NCBI RefSeq assembly: GCF_900220975.1
Contig: NZ_OBQD01000029.1
Span: 1-51,543 of the forward strand
Direction: 5' to 3'
Origin: Rhizobium subbaraonis
GTDB taxonomy: Bacteria > Pseudomonadota > Alphaproteobacteria > Rhizobiales > Rhizobiaceae
Length of the DNA stretch: 51,543 nucleotides
Shown piece by piece: positions 17,333-27,100 of the stretch. How positions within the stretch are numbered: the first letter of the stretch is position 1; every line of letters begins with the position of its first letter. Made by a program: the position numbers and the translations under genes. The notes below the pieces were generated by a model, which saw only the letters and a list, made by a program, of their open reading frames with translations, had not been told where the DNA came from and made no database searches.

Positions 17333-18289
17333 ATGAGCCAGGATTGGGGACACTTCGACGAAGACCTGGAGCGCGCTCGTGTCGCCTGGCTCTATTTCAT
17401 CGGCGGACAAACCCAGCAGGAAATCGCCCAGCGCATGGACATCACCCGGCTGAAGGTCAACAAGATCATCGGCCAGGTTCGGGAGTCCGGCAGCGTGCAG
17501 GTCCATGTCAGCCTGCCTCTGACGGACTGTATCGAACTCGCTGAAAAGGTCTCTGCCCGCTACGGCCTGGCCGGCACCGTCGTGGTGCCCGATCTCGACG
17601 ACTATCTGGAGCAGAAGCGGGTGATCGGCGAAGCCGCCGGATCACTTGCGAGCGAATTGATCGAAGGTCGCGACATGGGTGTCGGCATTGGTTCGGGGCG
17701 CACCTTGAGCTTTGCGGTCCGCAGCCTGCGCGCCCGGCCCAAGTCCGAAAGCTGGGTGGTGGGCCTGACCGGCGGCGTCACCAGCGGCTCGGCCACCAAT
17801 ACTTTCGAAGTCGCGACCGCGTTCGCGCGGGCGCTTGGCGTCGAATGTCACTATCTGACCGCACCAATCTATTGCGCCAATCCCGAAAGCCGGAACGCGA
17901 TCCTTCTCAACGACGAACTGACGGATGTCCTTGCACGGACCGAGATCGCCGATATCGGCATCGTATCCTGCGGGGCGCTGACGCAGGATACATCACTGAC
18001 ACAGATCCGCGTGGTGAAGGACAATCTCGACGCGGTGCTGAAAGGCGGCGCCGTCGGGGAATTCATGGGATGGTTCCTGGACGCGCGCGGCCAGCCGATC
18101 GATCACTTCCTGAACGATTCGATCATCGCCCTCCCCCCCGACAAGATGAAGCTCAAGCCCATTTCCGTGCTGGTTTCCGGTGGTATCCGCAAGATCCCGA
18201 TCATCCGGGCGGTCCTGCGGGCCGGATACGTCAACCGGCTCGTGACCAACGAAGGTGTCGCGCGGGCCCTTCTGCAAGGCCCGCGCTGA
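17333..18289 (+). CDS. SorC-family sugar-binding transcriptional regulator
   Basis: 318 aa. Residues about 15-65 form a helix-turn-helix (QTQQEIAQRMDITRLKVNKIIGQ), the rest is the sugar-bind domain with GIGSGRTLSFAVR, GGVTSGSATNTF and a C-terminal LVTNEGVA. SorC regulators respond to phosphorylated sugars. Start ATG at 17333 has a weak ribosome site; GTG at 17288 in the same frame is possible. It is separated from the epimerase by about 300 bp with no other gene, and converges on the minus-strand DhaKL/transporter operon, which it may control. Confidence 0.87.
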   Translation: MSQDWGHFDEDLERARVAWLYFIGGQTQQEIAQRMDITRLKVNKIIGQVRESGSVQVHVSLPLTDCIELAEKVSARYGLAGTVVVPDLDDYLEQKRVIGEAAGSLASELIEGRDMGVGIGSGRTLSFAVRSLRARPKSESWVVGLTGGVTSGSATNTFEVATAFARALGVECHYLTAPIYCANPESRNAILLNDELTDVLARTEIADIGIVSCGALTQDTSLTQIRVVKDNLDAVLKGGAVGEFMGWFLDARGQPIDHFLNDSIIALPPDKMKLKPISVLVSGGIRKIPIIRAVLRAGYVNRLVTNEGVARALLQGPR

Positions 18290-18298
18290 AGTCGCCCT

Positions 18299-20065
18299 TT
18301 ATCCGAGCGCCTTCCGCAGGGCTTCGGTCATGGCGCGCAGCGTGACGAAGGTCGAAGCCGCGCCGGGGTCGATGTGACCGATGGAGCGTTCGCCGAGCTT
18401 TGCGGAGCGGCCACGGCGCGATTCCAGCGCCGCCGTCGCCTTCATGCCCGCTTCGCCACCGTCCCGCGCGGCGACCAGGACCTCAAGTGACGTCGCCCCG
18501 CTCTTGGCTGCCTGCGTCGCAGCTTCCACTGCCGGCACCCAGGCATCGATCATCGTTTTGTCGCCAGGCTCGGCGCGGCCGCGATCACGGATGCCCTGGC
18601 AGGCTGCGCTGAGCCACTCGGCCATCCCGGTGCCATCAAGGTTCAGCCGGTCGCCGACTGCCGTGCCGGCGCGCAGGAAGGCGGTGGCATAAAGTGGGCC
18701 GGAGGAGGCGCCGACCGCATCGAGGAACGCCTTCGCCATGCGCTTGCAGATCGCCTCGATCGTCTCGTCCTCCTGCGTGTCCTCCAGCGCGTGCTGGACG
18801 GCCTTCCAGCCGATTTCCATTGTCACGCCGTGGTCGCCATCGCCGATCACGCCGTCGAGTTCGGAAAGCCAGTTCTTCTCGGCGATGATCTGGTCACCGA
18901 CCGCGTGCATCATTGTCTTGAAGACTGCGGGCGTCACGTCGCCCTCGGTGATGAGGACGCGCGGCTTCTCCTGCACCGCTGCTGCACTCTCGGCCACCTT
19001 CACAGCCTTGCGGCTACGCGCCGCAACGTCGTCGGTCTTCTCGAAGGCGCCGACGACAAGCGCCGGCGTACGGCAGGGATGATCGAGCAACGCCTGCAGC
19101 GTATCGTCGAGTTTCATCAGCGTCACCGAGGCGCCGGCCATTTCAAGCGATGTTGCATACTCGCCAACCCACGAGGCATGAATCTGGATGTCGAGCGCGT
19201 CGAGACGCTGTTTGACGCGACGGAAAATCACGTAGAGTTCGATCTGCGAGGTGGCGCCGAGACCGTTGACCAGAACGGCAACCCGTTCGCCCGCCTTAAC
19301 ATCGAGCTCTTTGAGCACCGCATCGACAAGTTCGTCGGTCACTTCGTCCGCCGGCGCCAGCTTCTGCCGGCGGATACCGGGCTCGCCATGGAGGCCCATG
19401 CCGATTTCCATCTCGTCGTCGCCGATCATGAAGTTCGGCTTGCCGGTCTGCGGCAGGGAGCAGGGGCTGAGCGCGACCCCCATCGAGCGGGTCGCGGCAT
19501 TGGCGGCCTGGGCAAGCGCTTCGACCCGCGCCAGCGGTTCGCCAAGATCTGCGGCGGCACCGGCGACCTTGAAGACGAAGAAATCGCCGGCAATGCCGCG
19601 CCGTTCGGATTTGCGCTCGATCGGAGCGGAGGCAACGTCATCCGCAACAGCCACGTGACGCACGGGGACGCCTGACTGTTCCAGCTCTTCCGCCGCCATG
19701 GTGAAGTTCAGGACGTCACCCGTGTAGTTGCCGTAAAGCATGACGACGCCAACGCCGCCATCCACGGCCCGGGCCGCCTCTACGATGTGCGACGGAGAGG
19801 GCGAGGCAAAGACGTTGCCGACGGCTGCGGCGTCGGCAAGGCCGCGGCCGACATAGCCGGCGAAGGCCGGCTCATGGCCGGAACCGCCACCGACGACGAT
19901 GCCCACCTTGCCGTCGCGGGGGCCGTCCACCGCAACGACCGCGCGGCCGGTCTGCCCCTCCACGCGCAGCATTTCGGGATGGGCGCCCACCATGCCTTCG
20001 ATCATCTCCGCGATGATGTTTTCCGGCGCGTTGATCAGCTTCTTGGTTTTGACTTCCTGGTTCAT
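18299..20065 (-). CDS. Fused DhaK-DhaL dihydroxyacetone/ketotetrose-type kinase
   Basis: 588 aa from ATG at 20065 (weak AAGAGA site); the frame stays open to 20365 but that part overlaps the permease. N-terminal DhaK domain (about 1-335) carries GGGSGHEPAF and IGMGLHGEPG, the latter with the His that covalently binds the keto substrate. C-terminal DhaL domain (about 380-588) carries GVIGDGDHGVTM, the Mg-ATP site, and ASSGPLYATAF. This ATP-dependent single-chain form includes dihydroxyacetone kinases and the erythrulose kinases of tetritol pathways. Last gene of a four-gene transporter operon, so its substrate is likely what the transporter brings in or its oxidation product. Confidence 0.88.
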   Translation of the reverse strand: MNQEVKTKKLINAPENIIAEMIEGMVGAHPEMLRVEGQTGRAVVAVDGPRDGKVGIVVGGGSGHEPAFAGYVGRGLADAAAVGNVFASPSPSHIVEAARAVDGGVGVVMLYGNYTGDVLNFTMAAEELEQSGVPVRHVAVADDVASAPIERKSERRGIAGDFFVFKVAGAAADLGEPLARVEALAQAANAATRSMGVALSPCSLPQTGKPNFMIGDDEMEIGMGLHGEPGIRRQKLAPADEVTDELVDAVLKELDVKAGERVAVLVNGLGATSQIELYVIFRRVKQRLDALDIQIHASWVGEYATSLEMAGASVTLMKLDDTLQALLDHPCRTPALVVGAFEKTDDVAARSRKAVKVAESAAAVQEKPRVLITEGDVTPAVFKTMMHAVGDQIIAEKNWLSELDGVIGDGDHGVTMEIGWKAVQHALEDTQEDETIEAICKRMAKAFLDAVGASSGPLYATAFLRAGTAVGDRLNLDGTGMAEWLSAACQGIRDRGRAEPGDKTMIDAWVPAVEAATQAAKSGATSLEVLVAARDGGEAGMKATAALESRRGRSAKLGERSIGHIDPGAASTFVTLRAMTEALRKALG

Positions 20066-20102
20066 TCTCTTGTCTCTCGTCAGATCGATGCGGCCGGCTG
20101 CG

Positions 20103-21065
20103 TCAAGCGTCGCGGCGAAGATAGCGGCGGGAAATGGCGTCGAAGGAAATGGCAAGCACGACGATCGCACCCGAGACGATGCCCTGCCAATAGGGCGAGA
20201 CGCCGAAAAGCACGATGATGTTCTCGATGATAGCGATGATGCCGGCACCGAAAATCGCGCCGATCGGGCTGCCGATGCCGCCGGTCGTGGCAACGCCACC
20301 GATGACCGAGGCCGCGATAGGCGCCAGCACCCAGGTCTCGCCGATCGAAGGCTGTGCGGTGCCAAGGCGGGCGACCATCAGCACGCCGGCAAGGGCTGCG
20401 ATTGCGCCGGCGGCGACGAACACGAGAAGGCGGATCTTGTCGACCTTGATGCCGAGCATGCGCGCGCCGGCCTGGTTGTTGCCGATGGCGTACATGTAAC
20501 GGCCGAAGGGCGTCTTCAGCATCACGAAGGTGGCAACCGCAAGGGCAACGAGCATGATCACGAAGGGAACCGGCATGCCGAGGAAGTCGCCGCGGCCCAG
20601 ATACTGTACGTCACGCGGAATGCCGGTGATCGCGACGCCACGCGTCAGCACCAGGTTTGCGCCCCCGAAGATGCCGGCAGTGCCGATCGTCAAGACCAGC
20701 GAATGGAGCCGCAGGACGGTTACCAGCAAGCCGTTGATAAGACCGAGACACGCGCCAAGCAGAATGGCAAGCAGCATGGCCGAGTAGGGTTCAAGGCCGA
20801 GCCGGACCATCAGGATGCCGGAGATGACCCCGCACAGGCCGCCGATCACGCCGAGCGACAGGTCGAGTTCGCCAAGCACCATCAGCATGGACTGCGCGAT
20901 GGTGATGAGGCCTACAAAGGCGAGACCGCGCGCGATGACCGACAGGTTATAGGGCGTGAGGAAATAGGGAGAAATCAGCGCGGAAAGCGTGAAGATGACG
21001 GCGAGCGCGACGAAGACGCCGGCGAGCGGGCTGCGCGTCAGGAGTGCCAGGGGTTTAGTTTGCAT
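20103..21065 (-). CDS. Sugar ABC transporter permease (CUT2)
   Basis: 320 aa, many hydrophobic segments, with the variant signature MLMVLGELDLSLGVIGG in place of the usual GGIDLS, and C-terminal ASVIGGVATTGG and GSPIGAIFGA motifs. ATG at 21065 overlaps the end of the ATPase gene by 11 bp. The G-E-L-D-L-S variant sets it apart from the other two permeases in the window. Confidence 0.92.
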   Translation of the reverse strand: MQTKPLALLTRSPLAGVFVALAVIFTLSALISPYFLTPYNLSVIARGLAFVGLITIAQSMLMVLGELDLSLGVIGGLCGVISGILMVRLGLEPYSAMLLAILLGACLGLINGLLVTVLRLHSLVLTIGTAGIFGGANLVLTRGVAITGIPRDVQYLGRGDFLGMPVPFVIMLVALAVATFVMLKTPFGRYMYAIGNNQAGARMLGIKVDKIRLLVFVAAGAIAALAGVLMVARLGTAQPSIGETWVLAPIAASVIGGVATTGGIGSPIGAIFGAGIIAIIENIIVLFGVSPYWQGIVSGAIVVLAISFDAISRRYLRRDA

Positions 21066-22554
21066 CGGCTTTCGCCTCCGTGCCAAAGATGGCGCCTACG
21101 AGTGTTTCATTGTTTGTCTCGGCGGTGTCGAACGCGCCGGTGATGCGGCCATGGTGCATCGTGATGATGCGGCTTGCGCACTTCTTCAATTCGTCGAGCT
21201 CCGAGGATACGAGGATGACGCCGACGCCCTCCTCGGCCAGACCTTTCATGATCTTGTAGATCTCGGTCTTGGTGCGGATGTCGATGCCCTTGGTGGGCTC
21301 ATCAAAGATCAGTACGCGCGGACGTGTGGCCATGGCCCGGCCGATGATCGCCTTCTGCTGGTTGCCTCCGGAGAGCTGCGAGATGCGCTTGCCCATGCCC
21401 GATGTGCGGATGCCGTAGTCGTCGATGATCTTCTGGACGGCTTCACGCTCCCGGGTCCCGCTGATGCCAAGCGATCCCCTGGTCAGGGACAGGATCGAAA
21501 TGCCGATGTTTTCGCGTAGCGACAGCAGCGGGAAGATGCCGTGATGTTTGCGCTCTTCGGAGAGATACAGCATGCCGCCGTCAACGGAGGCGGACGTGTC
21601 GTTCAGCGCCCACGGCTTGCCCTCAACCGTAACCTCGCCGGCCTTGGCCTTGAGGTATCCGAAGATCGTCTGCATCACTTCCGACCGACCGGCGCCGACG
21701 AGCCCGGCAAAGCCCAGAATTTCGCCGCGGCGCAGCTCGAAGCTGACATCCCGGAAACGCGCGCCGGAAAGCCCGCGCACATTCATGATCGTGTCGCCAA
21801 CGGCGACTTGAGGGCGGAAATGTTCGTCGAAGGTGATGTCGCGGCCGGACATGGCGCGGATCAGCTCTGCCTCGGAGATATCGGCGATCCTGCCGCTCTC
21901 GATCTTCTCGCCGTTGCGCAGGACGGTGTAATCGTCGCCGATCGAAAACACCTCGTCCATCTTGTGGCTGATGAAGACGATGGCGTGATCGCGGTCGAGC
22001 AGGCCGCGGATCACCTTGAAGACGCGGTCCACCTCCACGCGCGTCAGCGACGACGTCGGCTCATCGAGGATGAGGACCTTCATGTTTGCGTTGGTGCAGG
22101 CGCGTGCGATCTGGAGCAGTTGCTGGTCAGAGACCGAGATGTTCGCCACCAGCTCGCGGGGATCGGCTTCGATACCGAAGCGCTCCAGGTAGCTTCCGGC
22201 TTCTTCCACGAGGGCACCACGATTGACGACAACCCCGCCATGCCCCGTCCGGCTGAACGGCATGAACAGGTTCTCCGCAACGCTCATCTGCGGAAAGAGA
22301 TTGAGCTCCTGCGGCACGTAGGCGACGTTCTTGTAGAGGTCCGGTTCGTCGGCCGGGTTGCGGCCATCGATCAGGACCTCGCCGCGCGACGCCCGGTCTG
22401 TGCCGGTCAGGATCTTCACGAGGGTGGATTTGCCTGCACCATTCTCGCCTGCGAGAATATGAGTGCGGCCGAGTTCGATCGAGAGATCGACATTGTCGAG
22501 TGCGGTCACGCCGGGAAAGTCCCGGCCGAGGCCGCGGGTTTCAAGATAGGCCAT
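21055..22554 (-). CDS. Sugar ABC transporter dual ATPase (CUT2)
   Basis: 499 aa. First cassette GENGAGKST, signature ISVSDQQLLQI and VLILDEPTSSL; second cassette [22 protein letters not shown] and LIFDEPTKGIDI. Start at 22554 with GAGGTG upstream. Middle gene of the binding protein-ATPase-permease-DhaKL operon. Confidence 0.92.
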   Translation of the reverse strand: MAYLETRGLGRDFPGVTALDNVDLSIELGRTHILAGENGAGKSTLVKILTGTDRASRGEVLIDGRNPADEPDLYKNVAYVPQELNLFPQMSVAENLFMPFSRTGHGGVVVNRGALVEEAGSYLERFGIEADPRELVANISVSDQQLLQIARACTNANMKVLILDEPTSSLTRVEVDRVFKVIRGLLDRDHAIVFISHKMDEVFSIGDDYTVLRNGEKIESGRIADISEAELIRAMSGRDITFDEHFRPQVAVGDTIMNVRGLSGARFRDVSFELRRGEILGFAGLVGAGRSEVMQTIFGYLKAKAGEVTVEGKPWALNDTSASVDGGMLYLSEERKHHGIFPLLSLRENIGISILSLTRGSLGISGTREREAVQKIIDDYGIRTSGMGKRISQLSGGNQQKAIIGRAMATRPRVLIFDEPTKGIDIRTKTEIYKIMKGLAEEGVGVILVSSELDELKKCASRIITMHHGRITGAFDTAETNNETLVGAIFGTEAKADAN

Positions 22555-22629
22555 TGGGCACCTCAGCGCCGTATTGAGATGGAAGAGGCGCGGAAAGCCC
22601 GCGCCTCGTGGCAACCCGCACGTGAAGGA

Positions 22630-23574
22630 TCAGCCGTCCACGTTTTCCTTGGTGAGGAAGGCGTTGCCGGTGTCGAGATAGCCTGGAACCTTGGCGCCGG
22701 TCGCCTGCGCCCAGAGCATCATGACTGACCAATAGCCCTGGAGTTCCGGCTGCGAGGCGGACGAGCTGTCTGCGACGCCTTCCCGGATCATGTCGAGCAT
22801 TTCCGGCAGGTTGTCGAGGCCGACGAGCGTGACCTTGCCCTGCTTGCCGGCTTCGACGATTGCCTGGCCGATGCCGATCGGGCCGGCGGCGTCGGACGCG
22901 ACCCAACCCTTGAGGTTCGGGTTGGCCTGCATGATGGCGGCTGCCTGCTGCTGGGCCGTCTCGATGCTGTCGTTGTCGATGCCTTCGGCAACGACCTTGA
23001 TGCCCGGATGTTCGGCGAAGACCTGGCGGTGGCACTCCGCGCGGATCGAGTGGTTCGGTGCGGTCGGAACGCCCTGCATGATTGCGACTTCGCCTTCACC
23101 GCCGAGAACTTCGACGAGGCGGCGGGCAGCAATCTTCGCCTGCTCGCAGAAGTCGGAACCGATATACGGGATCGCCATGCCTTCCGGCGGGACCGAATCG
23201 AAGATCACCAGCGGAATGTTCTGGGACTGCGCTTCTTCGAGCGAGGCGCGGTTGCCGGATGGGTCGAGCAGGTCGAGCGCCAGGCCATCGGGCTGGGTCG
23301 CGAGCGCGCTGTCGATGATCTGGTTCTGCTGGACAACGTCGGCAGACTGCGGTGCCGAGTAGATGACTTCGACGTTCGAGCCGGTCTGCGCCTTGATCGC
23401 GGCAGCGGCCGCCTGCGCGCCTTCGTTCACCTTGTCGAACCACGGATGCACGACTTTCGGCACGACGACGAAGCGATAGCTGTCCTTCTTGGTGGTTCCG
23501 ATTGCGTCCTGTGCCCAGGCGGCGACCGGCAGCGCAAATGCCGCGCACGCCAGAAGCGTGACAAGTTTCTTCAT
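22630..23574 (-). CDS. Periplasmic sugar-binding protein (CUT2)
   Basis: 314 aa from ATG at 23574 (GGGAGGTCATC upstream); Sec signal MKKLVTLLACAAFALPVAAWA. Peripla_BP_4 fold: FVVVPKVVHPWFDKV, a motif usual for the N-terminal ligand-cleft strand, then PDGLALDLLDP and WVASDAAGPIGIG. First gene of the operon, directly downstream of a good promoter match. Confidence 0.92.
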   Translation of the reverse strand: MKKLVTLLACAAFALPVAAWAQDAIGTTKKDSYRFVVVPKVVHPWFDKVNEGAQAAAAAIKAQTGSNVEVIYSAPQSADVVQQNQIIDSALATQPDGLALDLLDPSGNRASLEEAQSQNIPLVIFDSVPPEGMAIPYIGSDFCEQAKIAARRLVEVLGGEGEVAIMQGVPTAPNHSIRAECHRQVFAEHPGIKVVAEGIDNDSIETAQQQAAAIMQANPNLKGWVASDAAGPIGIGQAIVEAGKQGKVTLVGLDNLPEMLDMIREGVADSSSASQPELQGYWSVMMLWAQATGAKVPGYLDTGNAFLTKENVDG

Positions 23575-23675
23575 GATGACCTCCCTTGGAGCAGGCGAAA
23601 ATTCCTTCCCGCCCGAATGATGGAACGAGGGCTCCGTGTGGGGCTTGCTCCCTAAACCCAAAGCCCACACAGCGA

Positions 23676-23704
23676 TCCATACACATGTATTATTTAATTT
23701 ACAA
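23676..23704 (-). promoter_or_regulatory. Candidate promoter of the second transporter operon
   Basis: TTGTAA (23704-23699) and TATGGA (23681-23676) with a 17-bp AT-rich spacer on the minus strand, about 100 nt upstream of the binding-protein start. The spacer includes ACATGT, a short palindrome that could be an operator half. Confidence 0.45.
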
Positions 23705-24357
23705 TAGTAATTGCGCACTTCACGAGGCCGGTGTGCCGAGAACGGTAGCGACAACAATGAGGCGCGTTCGGATTAGCTGATCTCCAGCGACAGCCCTTCA
23801 GCAAGGGAGGCAGCGATCATCGCCATGAACACCGCACGGATCGACGCATCCAGCAGGCGCTGGATCCCTGGGGCAAGATTGGCCACGATCGGCACGCCCC
23901 AGGCCCGGGCTCTCGCCGGCTCAATCTTTGGAGACTAAATGCCGGCCCGTACGTCAGTGGCAAGATCGCAAAAGTCCGGGGTACCGTGCGCGGGCGTCGC
24001 CTCGCTACCGATCACCTCGGATGCTGGGGCTTTTCGGCCATATGCGGGAACTGTACGCGATGTGGGCGTGGTTCCACCGGCGGCTGTCAGGCTTGGCCGG
24101 CCGGCGCAGCGCACTCTTTCGCCGAGATCCGCCTCTCGCCCGGGCCGAGCGGTCGGGCTCGGGATCGGGATCGAGCTTTCCCAGGGTCTGCTGTTTCCGC
24201 CGATGAAAAGCGGGCGAGCCCCCGCGCATATCAACGTCGCAGGCTTTCCTGGGCGCGGTCACGGCCGCAATCTTGATCGTGACTCGATGCATCGGCGCGA
24301 CAAGCCATTCAACCTGAGCGTTACGCTCCTGTGCAGCTAGCCCTCGCCTGCCTCCGC
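23705..24357. other. 650 bp without an intact gene; possible 3' remnant of an oxidoreductase-like gene
   Basis: A minus-strand frame of about 50 codons ending at TAA 23773 (NLAPGIQRLLDAS then MIAASLAEGL) reads like the end of a Gfo/Idh/MocA-type dehydrogenase, but a stop stands directly upstream and the match is weak. Nothing convincing in 23937-24357. Confidence 0.3.
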
Positions 24358-25740
24358 TCAGCTCACCTGGCGGAGGACGTCCGGCACGGATTCCTCGGGC
24401 GTCCCAAGCCAGACGCCGAGTTCGCGCAAGCGCGCCTGCACCTCTTCGGCTCTAATCACAGACGTCAGCACGCCACGCCTGGCGGCCAAGGCAGCGGCGA
24501 TTGCCGTCGCCTCGCCCGTCATCGTGCAGGCCGGCACATTTCGCGTTGAACCGAACGCGATCTCGTCCACGGAGATGCACCGGCCGGCCAGCAGGAGGTT
24601 ATCGATCTTCATAGGCACGAGGCTGCGGTAGGGAATTCCGTAACCCACACCCACGTGATCCATGATGGCGCGGCTGCCGCCGGGCTCGTGCACGTCGACA
24701 GGCGAGTTGCACAGGCCGATGGCATCCTCGAACCGGCGGTTGCCGCGAACGTCCGCCTCGGTCAAGACATACTGGCCCGTCACGCGGCGCGTCTCTCGCA
24801 CGCCAAGTTTCGGGGCGACCTCGAGGAAGATGGCATTTTCGAAGCCCTCTACATACCGCTGCAGAAAGTCGAAGGCGCAATAGGCCTGCTTGCGGATTTC
24901 GATCTCCGCTCGACTGAGATCTCGTTCGTCGAGACCGTTACCCTGGAAGCGGGTGACGTTCACGCTGATCTCACCGGGGATCAGGCCGGTCTTCATCGTG
25001 ATGTGATCCTTGGGAATGATCCAGTTGAACCCCTCGGCCACCTTGTCCTTGATGCGTTGCTGGAAGCCCGTCAGCAAGACGGCCATGGCGTAGTCTTCGT
25101 TGCGGTCGCCCGCCTCCTTCGGATAGACGACTTCCCACATATCGTCGCGATTGGCCTCGCAATCGGCGACAAGGGCTGGCACGTTGACATTCAGCACCCG
25201 GAAATAGGAGGTGATGGGCTGGGTAAGCCCGTCGCCCTCGCGCCCGAGCATGAAATCCACGCCGGCGAGCGCTGCAACGTCACCATCCCCTGAAGCATCG
25301 ATGAACGCCTTGGCAAGAACGATGCTTTCGCCGGACTTGGTGCGGATCAGAAGTCCATGGACTGCGCCTTCCTTCGTCAAGGTCTGCACGACATTGGCAC
25401 GCAGCAGGACCTCGACCCCCGATTCCTCCACCATTTCGATGATGACGCGCTGCATCACCTCCGCATCGAAAGTGCCCGTGTACTTGCCCCAATAGGACTC
25501 GCGGATGCGCCCGTCGGCGCCGCGATAGCCTACACAACGATCCAGCATCTCCTCGAATATTTTCGAGTTGATAAGACCGGTGGGCTTGGTCAGCCGTCCG
25601 CCGGTAATCAGCCCGCCGAGGAAACCGGTGCCTTCCAGCAGCAAGACCCTAGCCCCTTCGCGAGCCGCGCGGATGGCTGCGACAATTCCGGAGGAACCGG
25701 CGCCGGTCACCACCACATCATAAGAGCCAAACAGGTTCAT
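24358..25740 (-). CDS. FAD-dependent oxidoreductase (FAD_oxidored / PF12831-like)
   Basis: 460 aa from ATG at 25740 (AAGGAATAACG upstream). Rossmann dinucleotide motif G13-x-G15-x-x-G18 (VVVTGAGSSGIVAA), then GFLGGLITGG, the FIDASGDGDVAALAG motif and a C-terminal NLLLAGRCISVDE, all typical of PF12831 enzymes. These cytosolic flavoproteins often occur in sugar and sugar-acid loci, with reactions rarely known. Last gene of the minus-strand operon behind the third transporter and the LVIVD protein. It may oxidise the imported compound toward the tetronate handled by the divergent operon; this is inference. Confidence 0.85.
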   Translation of the reverse strand: MNLFGSYDVVVTGAGSSGIVAAIRAAREGARVLLLEGTGFLGGLITGGRLTKPTGLINSKIFEEMLDRCVGYRGADGRIRESYWGKYTGTFDAEVMQRVIIEMVEESGVEVLLRANVVQTLTKEGAVHGLLIRTKSGESIVLAKAFIDASGDGDVAALAGVDFMLGREGDGLTQPITSYFRVLNVNVPALVADCEANRDDMWEVVYPKEAGDRNEDYAMAVLLTGFQQRIKDKVAEGFNWIIPKDHITMKTGLIPGEISVNVTRFQGNGLDERDLSRAEIEIRKQAYCAFDFLQRYVEGFENAIFLEVAPKLGVRETRRVTGQYVLTEADVRGNRRFEDAIGLCNSPVDVHEPGGSRAIMDHVGVGYGIPYRSLVPMKIDNLLLAGRCISVDEIAFGSTRNVPACTMTGEATAIAAALAARRGVLTSVIRAEEVQARLRELGVWLGTPEESVPDVLRQVS

Positions 25741-25779
25741 CGTTATTCCTTTCAAGAAATCACTGATCCGGCGCGGAGC

Positions 25780-27033
25780 TCAGCCGGTATATTCCATGAT
25801 GTAGAGACCTGCGTTGTAGTCGGTCACATAGGTGAGACCGCTCTTGTCGACGAAGATATCGCAGGACTGGATGATCGGTTTCTTGCCCGGCCGCTTGTCC
25901 ATGAGTCCGACAGGCGCGGGCGGCACAAGAGCACCCACTTCCTTCGGCTGGTATGCGTTGGAAATGTCGAAGACTCGCACGCCGGCGTTCTGCCATGTTG
26001 AAAAGATCAGCGAGGAACTCTGGAAGCTTCCCGGCCGGTTCTCGTGAATGTTGTGCGGCCCGTAGTGTGCGCCCTTGTGGGTATAGTCCTGATCCGAGGG
26101 CGGCGGCATGGTGGCGATCGGCACCGGATTGGCGGGATCCTTGATATCGAAGATCCAGATGTTCTTCAGCCCGTCCTCGAAATCATCGAGTACCGCCTCA
26201 TCAAGCACCACCAGCAAGTCCCGGCCGGCGATCGGCAGGCAATTGTGCGTTCCGCCCTGAAAGGGTGGCGACCAGTTGACGTGACGGATCAGTGAGGGGT
26301 TCGCCCGGTCCGCGACATCCATCACCACAAGACCGGCGTCGCGCCATGCGCCCCAGGCAATATGTCCATCGACAATGGCATGGTGCAGGCCGAACTTCGC
26401 ATTGGCCGGCCATGACGGCTTCTCGCCCGCCGCCTGGTGCATTCCCGGCAACGCATAGCGGCCGGCTTCACGCGGATTGGATGGATCGGACATGTCCACC
26501 GTCATGAAGATAAAGTCGGTATAGCCGTCGAGCAGCGCGGAAACGTAGGCCCACTTGCCTCCCGTCCACCAGATCCGATGAATACCTCCTGAGACTGGCA
26601 TGAAGCCGATGCGGCGCGGCACGCCGGGACTGGTTGCAATGTCGTACACCGCAAGTCCGGCATCCCAATTCCGCGACGACGTCGGCGCCGCTGTCCCCAG
26701 CGCCGTGCCTGCCGCCGCCTTGTAGTAGGAGGCTTCGTCAGCAAAGGCCGCATCGGCGAAGACATCCTTGCCGTGAATGACAAGCAGCAGGCCATCGGCC
26801 ACCTGCAGATGCACATTCCAGGTGTTCGCCGGCGCCCGAACGTAGCCAGCCGGTTTCGGATTGGCGGGATCGCGAACATCAACGATCGAAAAACCCTGGC
26901 TGAACAAATGGCCGATATAGGCAAAGCCGCCTTCCACCATCACCTGGATGCCATCGCGGCGACCGCCCTGATCTGAATGTCCGATGAGCCGCATGTTCCG
27001 GGCATGGTCGGGTTTCATGATGTCTGTCGTCAT
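25780..27033 (-). CDS. LVIVD-repeat beta-propeller protein
   Basis: 417 aa with repeated blades of the form 'G-F-S-I-V-D-V-x-D-P-x-N-P' (GFSIVDVRDPANP, FMTVDMSDPSNP, LVVMDVADRANP, IWIFDIKDPANP, VRVFDISNAYQP), the LVIVD propeller pattern. It is rich in His and Trp (GIHRIWW, GLHHAIVDGH, PHNIHENRPG), suggesting a metal or carbohydrate site. No signal peptide, so probably cytoplasmic. Lies 39 bp upstream of the FAD oxidoreductase gene and is likely its functional partner. No enzymatic role is established for such proteins. Confidence 0.8.
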   Translation of the reverse strand: MTTDIMKPDHARNMRLIGHSDQGGRRDGIQVMVEGGFAYIGHLFSQGFSIVDVRDPANPKPAGYVRAPANTWNVHLQVADGLLLVIHGKDVFADAAFADEASYYKAAAGTALGTAAPTSSRNWDAGLAVYDIATSPGVPRRIGFMPVSGGIHRIWWTGGKWAYVSALLDGYTDFIFMTVDMSDPSNPREAGRYALPGMHQAAGEKPSWPANAKFGLHHAIVDGHIAWGAWRDAGLVVMDVADRANPSLIRHVNWSPPFQGGTHNCLPIAGRDLLVVLDEAVLDDFEDGLKNIWIFDIKDPANPVPIATMPPPSDQDYTHKGAHYGPHNIHENRPGSFQSSSLIFSTWQNAGVRVFDISNAYQPKEVGALVPPAPVGLMDKRPGKKPIIQSCDIFVDKSGLTYVTDYNAGLYIMEYTG

Positions 27034-27100
27034 GCATCAATCCGTTCGCTCAATTTTGCATCGGGCGGGACGCGACGCGCGTCCCGCCTGCTCCAGAAGG

